Below are positions 31,606 through 40,031 of a DNA stretch of 64,000 bases, piece by piece. Below the pieces are notes generated by a model that had not been told where the DNA came from, ran no database searches, and saw nothing but the letters and a program-made list of their open reading frames with translations. Numbering within the stretch: position 1 is the stretch's first letter; each line of letters starts with the position of its first letter. Source of the stretch: Pyrinomonadaceae bacterium (GTDB lineage: Bacteria; Acidobacteriota; Blastocatellia; Pyrinomonadales; Pyrinomonadaceae). The stretch is taken from the NCBI GenBank assembly GCA_021228405.1, contig JAJQRF010000001.1:62001-126000 (forward strand), in the 5' to 3' direction. Made by a program: the position numbers and the translations under genes.

Positions 31606-34218
31606 TTAATTTTCCATTTCATACATATCCTGCAAATCGTCGTATGCCTTTTGCAGAATCGGGCGGGCACGCGTTCCGCCGTCCATTTCACCGATGTAGC
31701 CTTCCCGAACCATTGCATCCAAAATCGCCGCTGCGCGCCCGTAACCGATGCGCAAATGGCGTTGTAAAAGCGAGGTCGAAGCGCGTTTGGCACTGACCAC
31801 GCTTTTCACGGCATCCCAGAACAGAGGGTCTTTTCTTCCCGGAAGCTCGCCCGAATCGTCCATTTCGTCCTCTGTTTTCGTGATAGTTGTGTCGTATTCG
31901 GGATTTCCCTGCGCTTTGATGTAGTCCACGATCCTGGCAATTTCCTTTTCGTCGACAAACGCGCCGTGAACGCGCACAAGGTTTGAAGTGCCGGGCGGCA
32001 GAAATAACATATCGCCTTTTCCTAAAAGACTCTCTGCACCGTTTGAGTCAATGATCGTGCGCGAATCGACCTTTGACGAAACACGAAACGAAATGCGCGA
32101 CGGGAAATTAGCCTTGATTAATCCCGTAATGACATCGACCGAAGGTCTTTGTGTAGCCAAAACAAGATGAATGCCGACGGCACGAGCCATTTGAGCAAGG
32201 CGCGTGATCGATTCTTCGACTTCCTTGCCCGAAACCATCATCAGATCGGCTAACTCGTCAATGATGACAACAATATACGGCAAAACGCGAAACGGTTCGC
32301 CGTTGTCGTTTAGCTGTCCGAGCGAATTTTTTCGTTTAACCTCCGCGTTGTAACCGTCGATGTTGCGAACGCCCCAGCCGGCAAGGTCTTTGTAGCGTTT
32401 TTCCATCTCGGAAACCGTCCATTTCAGCGCAACCGAAGCGCGTTTCGGGTCTTTGATGATCGGCGTGGCAAGATGCGGAATATCGGCATAAATTCCGAGT
32501 TCGACCTGTTTCGGATCGACCATAATGAATTTCACTTCATCGGGTTTGGCTTTATAAAGAATCGAAACGATGAGCGAATTTACGCCGACAGATTTTCCCG
32601 CGCCGGTTTGTCCAGCCATCAAAAGGTGCGGCATCTTTGAGAGATCGGCGACGTAATTCAAACCGTCGATCGTTTTTCCGAGCGCGATCGAAAGCAACGA
32701 ATTGGATTCCTTAAATTTTTTTGATTCGATAACTTCGCGCAGTTGAATAGTTTCGCGTTGTTGATTCGGAACTTCGATACCGACAAATGCTTTGCCCGGA
32801 ATGCGGTCGATACGAATGGATTCAGCTTTCAAAGCCAGACAAAGATCATCGACCAAACCCGTTACACGCGAATATTTTACGCCCGGATCGGGTTTGAATT
32901 CGTAAGTCGTCACGACCGGACCTTGGCAGATGTGAACGACGCGACCCGTAACGTTAAATTCTTTGGTTTTCTCGGTCAATTCCTGCGCCGTGGCGAGCAA
33001 ATCGTCCTCTTTCTGTTCGATTCGCGCCATTGCGGGAGTCAGAAATTCGGAAGCAGGCAAAATGTAATCCTCAAAATTTTGCGGCTTTTTCGGTTTTTCC
33101 GGTTCGAGTTCGACAGCTTCTTCAATTTCCTCGATAAAATCTTCGCTCAATTCGCCCGTTTCCTGAATCGGTGTGATCGGGATTTTATTATTTTCCGCGA
33201 CCAGATCATTTAGCGAATCAAAATCCGATTCCCTCGAAAAATCCGAATCTTCGACATATTTTTCCTCCGAATCCGAAGCTGAAATGGTCGGCGCGGGAAT
33301 TTCTTCCACGACCTCATTTTCCAAAGGCATTTCGAGTTTGACCTCTTCGTTTTCTACAGGTTTTAAGCTGTCGAGAATCGAAACTTTACCCTTTCCGTTT
33401 TTGGCTGATTCTTTCTCGCTGACGGCAACTTTGTCACCGAGAGAGATCGTCGGACTATCCTTTCCGTTTTTCTCGACGCGTTTTTCCGTGCGTTTTTCGG
33501 CTTTTTCAGGATTTAAGGCGAGTTGGGCTTCGTGCCGCAGACGGCGTTTTTCGCGCCATTCGTTGAAATGAATCCGAAAATTTTGTGAAGCGATGTCAAA
33601 ATTCTCAAAAAATCCGAAAAAGGAAAAGTTCGTCAAAAGCAGGATCGAAGCAGTCAGAAAGGTGAAAAGCAAAATGCCTGCACCGATCGGGCTTAGAAGA
33701 TAACTGAAAAACCTTGCGAAAATTGCGCCGACGATGCCGCCGCTAAAGTCGAAAAGATTGGTTAATGCCGAAACCGAAATGATAAAAAGAAATATTCCGA
33801 AAATGCGGCTGAATCTCGGAATCAGGCTTTCCGAACGGAAAATGCGCCACGCGATCAATAAGATCAGGGCAGGAAAAATGTAAGCCGATAAACCGATTGC
33901 CTGAAACATCAGATCGGAGATGACCGCGCCGAAAACGCCTATCAGATTTTGAGTTTTCTCGGAAGTTCGCGTGTTCAGCGACCAGTCGTAAGGGTTATAT
34001 GTGACCAGACTGAGAAACAAAAGCAGGGCGATAGCCGCCAAGCCCAACGCCGTTACTTCTTTATAATGCGAATTCGGCTTAATCTCAGTTTGATTTTTTT
34101 CTTTTCGTATCAATGTAGTTCCATTTGAACGGCTCTTTAACAAAGCCGTTCCGTCAGACAAACAAAAATTTATCTCGTTGTCTTCATACTCCACTTTACA
34201 TTTCGGGCAATATTTCAT
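31606..34218 (-). CDS. ftsK: DNA translocase FtsK/SpoIIIE with N-terminal zinc-ribbon-like segment
   Basis: An 870-aa membrane-anchored DNA pump for chromosome segregation at division. The first 45 residues (MKYCPKCKVEYEDNEINFCLSDGTAL) look like a zinc ribbon, CxxC plus a third Cys, unusual for FtsK. Four or so membrane helices follow (about 52-220), then an acidic linker, the alpha/beta motor with Walker A in MAGQTGAGKSVGVN, Walker B around VVIIDELADLMM, and RPSVDVITGLIKANFPSRISF, and a C-terminal gamma winged helix (SLLQRHLRIGYGRAAAILDAMVREGYIG). The gene lies 36 bases below prfB, in the lnt-to-comEC run. Confidence 0.96.
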   Translation of the reverse strand: MKYCPKCKVEYEDNEINFCLSDGTALLKSRSNGTTLIRKEKNQTEIKPNSHYKEVTALGLAAIALLLFLSLVTYNPYDWSLNTRTSEKTQNLIGVFGAVISDLMFQAIGLSAYIFPALILLIAWRIFRSESLIPRFSRIFGIFLFIISVSALTNLFDFSGGIVGAIFARFFSYLLSPIGAGILLFTFLTASILLLTNFSFFGFFENFDIASQNFRIHFNEWREKRRLRHEAQLALNPEKAEKRTEKRVEKNGKDSPTISLGDKVAVSEKESAKNGKGKVSILDSLKPVENEEVKLEMPLENEVVEEIPAPTISASDSEEKYVEDSDFSRESDFDSLNDLVAENNKIPITPIQETGELSEDFIEEIEEAVELEPEKPKKPQNFEDYILPASEFLTPAMARIEQKEDDLLATAQELTEKTKEFNVTGRVVHICQGPVVTTYEFKPDPGVKYSRVTGLVDDLCLALKAESIRIDRIPGKAFVGIEVPNQQRETIQLREVIESKKFKESNSLLSIALGKTIDGLNYVADLSKMPHLLMAGQTGAGKSVGVNSLIVSILYKAKPDEVKFIMVDPKQVELGIYADIPHLATPIIKDPKRASVALKWTVSEMEKRYKDLAGWGVRNIDGYNAEVKRKNSLGQLNDNGEPFRVLPYIVVIIDELADLMMVSGKEVEESITRLAQMARAVGIHLVLATQRPSVDVITGLIKANFPSRISFRVSSKVDSRTIIDSNGAESLLGKGDMLFLPPGTSNLVRVHGAFVDEKEIARIVDYIKAQGNPEYDTTITKTEDEMDDSGELPGRKDPLFWDAVKSVVSAKRASTSLLQRHLRIGYGRAAAILDAMVREGYIGEMDGGTRARPILQKAYDDLQDMYEMEN

Positions 34219-34254
34219 GAGTTCTAAAGAACCGTTTAGCGAACAGATCGCAAA

Positions 34255-35356
34255 TTATTCGCGACTTTTCTTAAACAGCAAAAATTCTTTAATAAAATCG
34301 TCAATATCACCATCTAAAACCGCTTCGACATCCGTTACTTCAAACTTTGTGCGCGTGTCTTTGACCAAACGATACGGATGAAGAACGTAGTTGCGAATCT
34401 GCGAGCCGAAGGAAATATCCTGTTTATTGGCTTCGAGTTCTGCGGTTTCGGCTCTTCGTTTTTCAAGCTCCAGTTCGTAAAGTTTGGAACGCAAAACCTG
34501 CATCGCAACGGCACGATTCTGAATCTGCGAACGCTGATTTTGACAAGTTACGACAATTCCCGTCGGCAAATGCGTAATGCGGACGGCTGAATCGGTCGTG
34601 TTGACGTGCTGACCGCCCGCGCCGGTCGAGCGATACGTGTCAACGCGCAAATCCTTATCCTGAATGTCAACTTCGATGTTTTCATCGATTTCCGGCGAAA
34701 CGAAAAGCGACGCAAAACTCGTTTCACGGCTTCCGCCCGAATTGAACGGAGAAATTCTGACGAGGCGATGAACGCCTGCTTCCGACGCAAGAAGCCCGTA
34801 GGCATAATCGCCTTCGACGCGGAAAGTCGCCGATTTCAAACCCGCCTCGCTTCCTGCTTGTTCATCGATCACGTCGGTTTTGAAACCGCGTTTTTCAGCC
34901 CAACGCAGATACATTCTGAGAAGCATCTGCGCCCAATCCTGCGCATCCGTGCCGCCCGCGCCCGCCTGAATCGAACAAATCGCATTGTTGGCATCGGTTT
35001 CGCCCGCCAGAAGACTCTGCGTTTCGGCTTCGGAAACTTCTTTTTCCAAACGATTAATCAGCGTGATAAGTTCCGCGACGGAATTTTCGTCCGTCGCGGC
35101 AAATTCAAATAACACTTCGGCATCGGAAACGCCTGTTTCAAAATTTTCCTGACGCTGTAAGGCTTTCTCGATCCGGCTTCGCTGTTGAACCGTTTTCTGC
35201 GCTTTTTCCTGATCGTTCCAAAAATCGGGTTCGGAAATCTTTTTTTCTAATTCATCGAGCTCGGCACGTTTCTTCGGTGCGTCAAAGAAACCTCCCAAGT
35301 TGTTCAACTTTAACTTTTATTTCGTCGTATTTTGTTTGTAGTTCGGTTAATTCCAT
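34255..35356 (-). CDS. prfB: Peptide chain release factor 2, programmed +1 frameshift
   Basis: RF2 recognises UAA and UGA stop codons. The main frame holds the family domains, with the anticodon-like SPF replaced by the RF2-specific tripeptide region and the catalytic GGQ in STGAGGQHVN. The first 24 codons are in another frame: ATG at 35356 reads MELTELQTKYDEIKVKVEQLGRFL and meets TGA at 35284-35282. The junction is GGGAGG TTT CTT TGA C, the classical slippery CTT-TGA-C with an SD-like element, so ribosomes shift +1 at CTT and continue LDAPKKRAEL. Total about 366 aa. This gives the usual autoregulation of RF2 level. Confidence 0.96.
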
Positions 35357-35357
35357 T

Positions 35358-35579
35358 TTATCTGTGTTGTCCGATGTGAAACTGCATATTCGTTAATTTT
35401 CCGTCGATTAAAAGCAGCGGTCTAAAAAGATAATAAAACACCTTACTTTCGGGAAAAATCACGTATTTCCGATTATCCTTTTCCCAAATTTCAATGTGCA
35501 TTCGTCTGAAAGTAAAATAACTTCCGATATAGATCAAAATTAAAAATGCGATCGATAAGATTATCTGTTTAAGCTTCAC
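35358..35579 (-). CDS. Small membrane protein between lnt and prfB
   Basis: A 73-aa protein with one N-terminal hydrophobic helix (LKQIILSIAFLILIYIGSYFTF) and a basic, aromatic tail (EIWEKDNRKYVIFPESKVFYYLFRPLLLIDGKL). Its start overlaps the end of lnt by 11 bases and its stop lies one base before the prfB ATG, so it is embedded in the operon and very likely translated. No family recognised. Confidence 0.68.
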   Translation of the reverse strand: MKLKQIILSIAFLILIYIGSYFTFRRMHIEIWEKDNRKYVIFPESKVFYYLFRPLLLIDGKLTNMQFHIGQHR

Positions 35580-37155
35580 TTCGCTTCTTTCTAAAACTTA
35601 AAAATAATAACGCCAAAGTCACGATGATACCAACCCAAGCCGCCCAATCGCCGTATGCGACGTAAAAAGTTCGGCTTCCGTCCGATTTCGAGATCGTCCA
35701 GACTCTCGTGGCTTCCGCGTAATTCTCCGCCGCATCAAAGATTTCGCCGCGCTGATTGATATAACCCGTCACGCCGACGTTCGTGGTTCGCAAAACCGGG
35801 CGATTCGTTTCGACGGCGCGAAAGACCGCGCTTGCCAGATGTTGCCGCAAAACCGCCGTATTGCCCAGATAACCGTCGTTCGTCATCTCGATGAGAACAT
35901 CTGCGCCGTTGCGTGCAAACTCGCGCGAAAGCGTCGGAAAATTGGATTCAAAACAGATCATAATGCCGGCTTTCGCTTTGCCGATCTCAAAAATATCGTA
36001 TTCGCTTCCTGTCACGAAACTGCTCACCAAAGAAGGAATAATCCCTTTGACGAGCGGCGGAACGGTTTCGCCGAACGGGACGAGATACATTTTATCGTAT
36101 TGCGCGATCTTGTCGCCTTTTTTATCGAGCAGAACGGCGGAATTGTAATAACCTTTTGTTGCAGAATCGGGTTCGAGCGAATTGATTAAAACCAATGAAT
36201 TATGTTTGACGGCAAACTTACGGATGAAATCCTGAAACTCCACATCGTCCGAATACATAAAATTCATTGGATTTTCAGGGAAAATCACGAGCGTCGGGAT
36301 TTGTTCGTTCAAATCCTTGCTTTCTTTTATTTGCGCCAAACCTTTTTCGGCTAATTCGATATGTTTGCGGCGAAGCTCGTAATATTTTTCCATCCCGAAA
36401 CCGCTCATCGGCACGTTCGGCTGAATCGCAACGACATTTGCGGCTAAAGCATCGGATTTATCGGGAACGGAAGTTTTAATTTCGGTTTTTGCAGGATTTG
36501 CCGCCCACGCCAGCAAAAAAGGCACCAGAAACAAAAATGAAAGCGACGCAAATATCTTTCGCTTATCTCCGAATTTTACAAACAGAAAATAGATGAGCGC
36601 ATTCCAAAACAAAATCAACGTTCCGAGAAAATAAATCCCGCCCGTTCTGATCGGAAAATAATAAATGTCGGCATAAGCAAAAGCCTGCGAATAAGCGATC
36701 GAGTTCCAGGTGTTTCCGATTGTCCAAAATCTCAGATACTCGATTGCCGTCCACAAAAATGGTGCGGAGAAAATCGCATAACTGCGAAAATTTCTCAGGC
36801 AAAATCCTAAAAGTGTTCCAAAAATCCCCGTAAGAATTCCCACTGTGGCAGAAAGCCCGAACATTAGGAAATATGCAAGCGCGGCAGGAAATCCGGCATA
36901 GTTTATCGGTGCGTATGTCAGCCACGAACAAGTCCCGAAAAAAAAGAAAACGCCCCACAACCAACCGAGAAAAAACGACTTCGGCAACGAACTTTTTTCG
37001 TTATCAATTGCGAGAAATAAAGGCACTAACCCGATCCATGCAAGAAACCACAACTCAAAATCGGGAAATGAAAAGACAAGCAACAACGCCGAGATGATTG
37101 CTAACGCAATATTCAACGGTGCCGGAAAACCTCTTTTCAATCGCGAAATTTTCAT
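35569..37155 (-). CDS. lnt: Apolipoprotein N-acyltransferase
   Basis: A 528-aa inner-membrane enzyme that adds the third acyl chain to lipoproteins. The N-terminal half has seven or eight membrane helices; the nitrilase-like domain (about 225-490) has the expected catalytic residues: Glu in VIFPENPMNF, Lys in YDKMYLVPFGE and Cys in MICFESNFP. A last membrane helix is at the C-terminus (WAAWVGIIVTLALLFLSF). Its presence marks a diderm that matures many lipoproteins, in keeping with the lipoproteins seen in this window. It is the first gene of the run toward comEC. Confidence 0.95.
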   Translation of the reverse strand: MKISRLKRGFPAPLNIALAIISALLLVFSFPDFELWFLAWIGLVPLFLAIDNEKSSLPKSFFLGWLWGVFFFFGTCSWLTYAPINYAGFPAALAYFLMFGLSATVGILTGIFGTLLGFCLRNFRSYAIFSAPFLWTAIEYLRFWTIGNTWNSIAYSQAFAYADIYYFPIRTGGIYFLGTLILFWNALIYFLFVKFGDKRKIFASLSFLFLVPFLLAWAANPAKTEIKTSVPDKSDALAANVVAIQPNVPMSGFGMEKYYELRRKHIELAEKGLAQIKESKDLNEQIPTLVIFPENPMNFMYSDDVEFQDFIRKFAVKHNSLVLINSLEPDSATKGYYNSAVLLDKKGDKIAQYDKMYLVPFGETVPPLVKGIIPSLVSSFVTGSEYDIFEIGKAKAGIMICFESNFPTLSREFARNGADVLIEMTNDGYLGNTAVLRQHLASAVFRAVETNRPVLRTTNVGVTGYINQRGEIFDAAENYAEATRVWTISKSDGSRTFYVAYGDWAAWVGIIVTLALLFLSFRKKRSEA

Positions 37156-37252
37156 TCGCCTATTTTAACAGATTAAGACCTTATTTGTGAGTTGGAAATC
37201 GATTCGTTTTGTCAGAAAAAGTCACCTTTCACAGACTAAGTCGTTGAATCAA

Positions 37253-37399
37253 TTCAATTTGAAAGATATTCATTCAAATTGAACTGTCAATCTGAATGAA
37301 TGCACAAAATTTGTCAGCACTAAAATGACGATTTTTGTCATTTTGTTGACTTTTTGGTGCAGTGTCTGTCAATTTGATGACATTATGATCTCAAGTTAA
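37253..37399. repeat. Possible 21-bp-phase inverted repeat array (weaker)
   Basis: TTCAATTTGAA (37253) and TTCAAATTGAA (37274) are 21 bases apart and largely complementary; ATTCATTCA and TGAATGAAT form an overlapping alternative pair. Further on AAAATGAC (37323-37330) pairs with GTCATTTT (37337-37344), and gtca/tgac words recur. The phase is less regular than in arrays 1-3, so this is tentative. Confidence 0.4.
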
Positions 37400-37466
37400 A
37401 CGAATAAACGAAAAAAATCCGCGATTTTCCCAATTTACATAAAACATAATAAATATAAGGTTTAAA

Positions 37467-37640
37467 AGCGGGTGAGCCCAGTCTTTTCAGACTGGGCTCA
37501 TAATCGGAAGGACAACTGAAGGAACGCTCGGAAGGTGGTCAAGCACAGTGGCAAACCGCGCTCGGAGAAGTGTTGGCGGCGGGGTCTTGATTAACTTCAT
37601 CAAGCTAGCCGCTTTACACTAAAGCACATACCGTGCCAGA
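37467..37640. ncRNA. Structured intergenic element led by a REP-like hairpin
   Basis: TGAGCCCAGTC (37473-37483) pairs perfectly with GACTGGGCTCA (37490-37500). After about 70 bases a second nested structure appears: AGTGT (37569-37573) with ACACT (37616-37620), GCGGC (37576-37580) with GCCGC (37608-37612), and CTTGAT (37586-37591) with ATCAAG (37599-37604). It is more GC-rich than its surroundings. It is neither tmRNA, SRP, RNase P nor 6S RNA as far as I can tell. It may be a REP/MITE-type element or an RNA gene; strand unknown. Confidence 0.45.
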
Positions 37641-37785
37641 AGATTTTCAAACTCGATTTTTTTTCTCTCAGCCGCTAATTTTATCGCTAGACCTCAATAA
37701 CCATCGAGATAAAAAATATTTTTCAAAAGTTTTCGGCAACCTTTAACCTGAATTTGATTGCCTCAATTATAAACCTAAAGTTACA

Positions 37786-39555
37786 CTATTTGGAACATCG
37801 CTCGACTAACCGCTGTAAACCGAGCGCGTCGGCGTTTTCAGATTGAATTTCCAGAGCCGAAGCGGAATAATTTTTCGCTTGCAGACAATCTCCTTTATCC
37901 AGATAGATTCTGCCCAGATAAACGTGCGCTTCGATCAATCTGTTATCCCAAAAAAGTGCCGTTTTGAAAGAACTGACTGCTTGTTCGATGTCGGCGCGGC
38001 GCAAGTGAATCTTGCCGAGCAGTAAATAGCTTTCCGCGTTCATCGGTTCACTCGACAAAATTCGCCGTAGAACCGCCATTGCCTCGTCGTCGTTGCCGTT
38101 AGAGTAAAACGTTCGCGCTTGTGCCAACATTCCGTCAGTTTCATTGACGGGCAAAGGACCGTTTGCCGTTGCTTGTTTCTTGGTCAAGACGACACTAACA
38201 AAATCCTTTCTGGCAGGTTGTTCGACGCGTAAGCCGATCTCGTTGACGGTTCTCGAACGCTGCCATTCGGTTTCAAATTTCGCGTATTTATTGTTTTCAA
38301 CTAAAAATCGCTTTGCCTGGTTGTCAAAATCGGCGGCGGTCGTGTCTTTCAGTAAATCCAAACCTTTCGCCAGCAAATAATAAGATTCGCCGTCACGCGG
38401 ATTCGATGCCAAAACCGGACGCAACTGGCTGACGGCTTCGACATAATTCGTATTCAAAAACAGAGCCAAGCCGTAATTGAAACGCGCATTCGGTTCGTCG
38501 GGCTCGGATTCGGAAGCTTTCTTCAAAAGTTCCAAACCTTCGGTTAAAAGCGCGGCTGATTTACCTTGATTTTTCTTTTCAGCCCGTGAAGCCTGGACCG
38601 CGATCGCGCCGATGGTGTTGTAAACACTCGTTAATTTCAAATCTTCCGCCAACGGCTTCAAAACCGCCAGAGCCTGTTCATAATTATTCTGTTGCCAATG
38701 AATCAATCCCGTGTAAAAAGCGGCTTCGGCATATTGCGGCGAATTTTGCGGAACTCTCGAAAAATATTCAATCGAATCGGTAAAACGCTTTTGATTCAGA
38801 TAAAAATGTCCGAGTTCCAGAGCCGCATTCGCGTAAGTTTCACCGCTTTTCGCTTCCGCGTAAAGCCGTAAAGCGTTTTTGAAATAATTTTCGCGTGCCT
38901 GCAAGTCCGTCGACCCAACGAGCAATCCTTTGATATAAGCCTCAAATGCGCGCGCCGGAACTTTGCTTGCCGATTCAATGAACTGATTTTGCGAAAAAGG
39001 CAACGCTTTATCACGTTGATACAAAATCTGATAAGCAACTTGTCCCTGAACGGTTTGCAGATTTCCAAGCGCATCGTTCAAATTGATGTCGCGGGTAATT
39101 CTTCTGCCGTCGGAAAGTTCTTCGTTCAAAAATCTGCCTTCGTTGACACGGATTATTTTCGCCGTCACATTCAGCGTCGCCGCCGTGTCGCCCTGTGCCG
39201 GAACGATGCTATATTTTCCGGCTATTAAAATCGTCGCATTACTTTCACGCGCCAATTTCAGGGAAGTTGCCAAACTTGGCAAAATCGTCAAAGGAATCCT
39301 TAATTTTTGCTGAATCAACTTACGTTCATCGTTTGAAACCACTTCCAAACGCGTCGCCCTGACTTCCTTCAGGCTGAAAAGTTCCGCTAAAGAATCGGCA
39401 AAACTCTCTCCGACCCAGTTAAACTCGGCTTTGTCGGAAGTGTTTTCAAACGGCAGAACCAAAACCGTATCTGCTGCTTGCTGAACCGTTTGCGCGTTTA
39501 TCGAGATAACGGCAAACGAAACGAAAAAGAACGTAAATAAAACTTTTTTCAGCAT
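37786..39555 (-). CDS. Exported TPR protein with FlgO/TolB-like N-terminal domain
   Basis: A 589-aa exported protein (signal peptide ends VISINAQ). Residues about 30-160 form an alpha/beta domain (VLVLPFENTSDKAEFNWVGESFADSLAELF...ILIAGKYSIV) like the FlgO/TolB-N-type domains often fused to TPRs. From about 190 to the end are tetratricopeptide repeats (AYIKGLLVGSTDLQARENYFKNALRLY; AAFYTGLIHWQQNNYEQALAVLKPL; AESYLLLGKIHLRRADIEQAVSSFKTAL). It probably acts as a periplasmic scaffold. It stands alone, upstream of the 630-base spacer and next to tRNA-Glu on the same strand. Confidence 0.82.
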   Translation of the reverse strand: MLKKVLFTFFFVSFAVISINAQTVQQAADTVLVLPFENTSDKAEFNWVGESFADSLAELFSLKEVRATRLEVVSNDERKLIQQKLRIPLTILPSLATSLKLARESNATILIAGKYSIVPAQGDTAATLNVTAKIIRVNEGRFLNEELSDGRRITRDINLNDALGNLQTVQGQVAYQILYQRDKALPFSQNQFIESASKVPARAFEAYIKGLLVGSTDLQARENYFKNALRLYAEAKSGETYANAALELGHFYLNQKRFTDSIEYFSRVPQNSPQYAEAAFYTGLIHWQQNNYEQALAVLKPLAEDLKLTSVYNTIGAIAVQASRAEKKNQGKSAALLTEGLELLKKASESEPDEPNARFNYGLALFLNTNYVEAVSQLRPVLASNPRDGESYYLLAKGLDLLKDTTAADFDNQAKRFLVENNKYAKFETEWQRSRTVNEIGLRVEQPARKDFVSVVLTKKQATANGPLPVNETDGMLAQARTFYSNGNDDEAMAVLRRILSSEPMNAESYLLLGKIHLRRADIEQAVSSFKTALFWDNRLIEAHVYLGRIYLDKGDCLQAKNYSASALEIQSENADALGLQRLVERCSK

Positions 39556-39635
39556 TTGTTCCCTATAAAATAAAAAATTCGCCCGATTAGAAGCGAATGA
39601 ATTTAAGGTTATGATGCAGGAAATTGTAAAAAAGA

Positions 39636-39711
<76 letters not shown>

Positions 39712-39790
39712 ACAAAAGTGGTTTGTGATTTGACTCAAACTGACTTTCAAAATCTCTCAAACAACCACATCGTTACGAAAACGAATGGTA

Positions 39791-39820
39791 AGAATATCGC
39801 ACAGACTTTTTTGTTGTCAA
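39791..39820 (-). promoter_or_regulatory. Promoter of tRNA-Glu
   Basis: On minus, TTGACA (39820-39815) and TATTCT (39796-39791) are 18 bases apart, about 80 bases upstream of the tRNA 5' end. A perfect -35 supports it. Confidence 0.5.
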
Positions 39821-39909
39821 ATCGGCAAATCGACTTTTTTAATTATTTCGGGAAAAATTAATCGAAAAAAAATTTCCTGAATAATTTCCATCTGGCAACT
39901 CTGCGTTTC

Positions 39910-39938
39910 TTGTCAACAATCATAGTAAATGATATTTT
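39910..39938 (+). promoter_or_regulatory. Possible promoter of CHAT 2
   Basis: TTGTCA (39910-39915), 17 bases, TATTTT (39933-39938), then 93 bases to the ATG. The match is moderate and the spacer region is AT-rich. Confidence 0.35.
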
Positions 39939-40031
39939 TCACTTACCGACAAATCTACCCTTTTATATTTGTTTTAATAAATTGCCTGTGATTGGGACAG
40001 GATTGTTAGGTTTCTGTATTTGCTGTAATTT

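Larger units (their letters stand above)
37156..37785. other. 630-base intergenic region with repeats and structured element
   Basis: No open frame of coding quality is present. From right to left it contains an AT-rich part (37640-37785), a GC-richer structured element (37462-37640), and a set of short inverted repeats with gtca/tgac and attcaa/ttgaat words in possible 21-base phase (37253-37399). It also must contain the lnt promoter. See the separate entries. Confidence 0.6.

Noticed and set aside
32743-33213. Plus-strand frame of 156 codons inside ftsK
   Set aside because: FtsK is unambiguous on minus; the plus frame is Phe/Arg-rich antisense without a ribosome site.
37467-37640. tmRNA, SRP RNA, RNase P RNA or 6S RNA
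   Set aside because: None of the hallmark sequences of these RNAs could be found on either strand.
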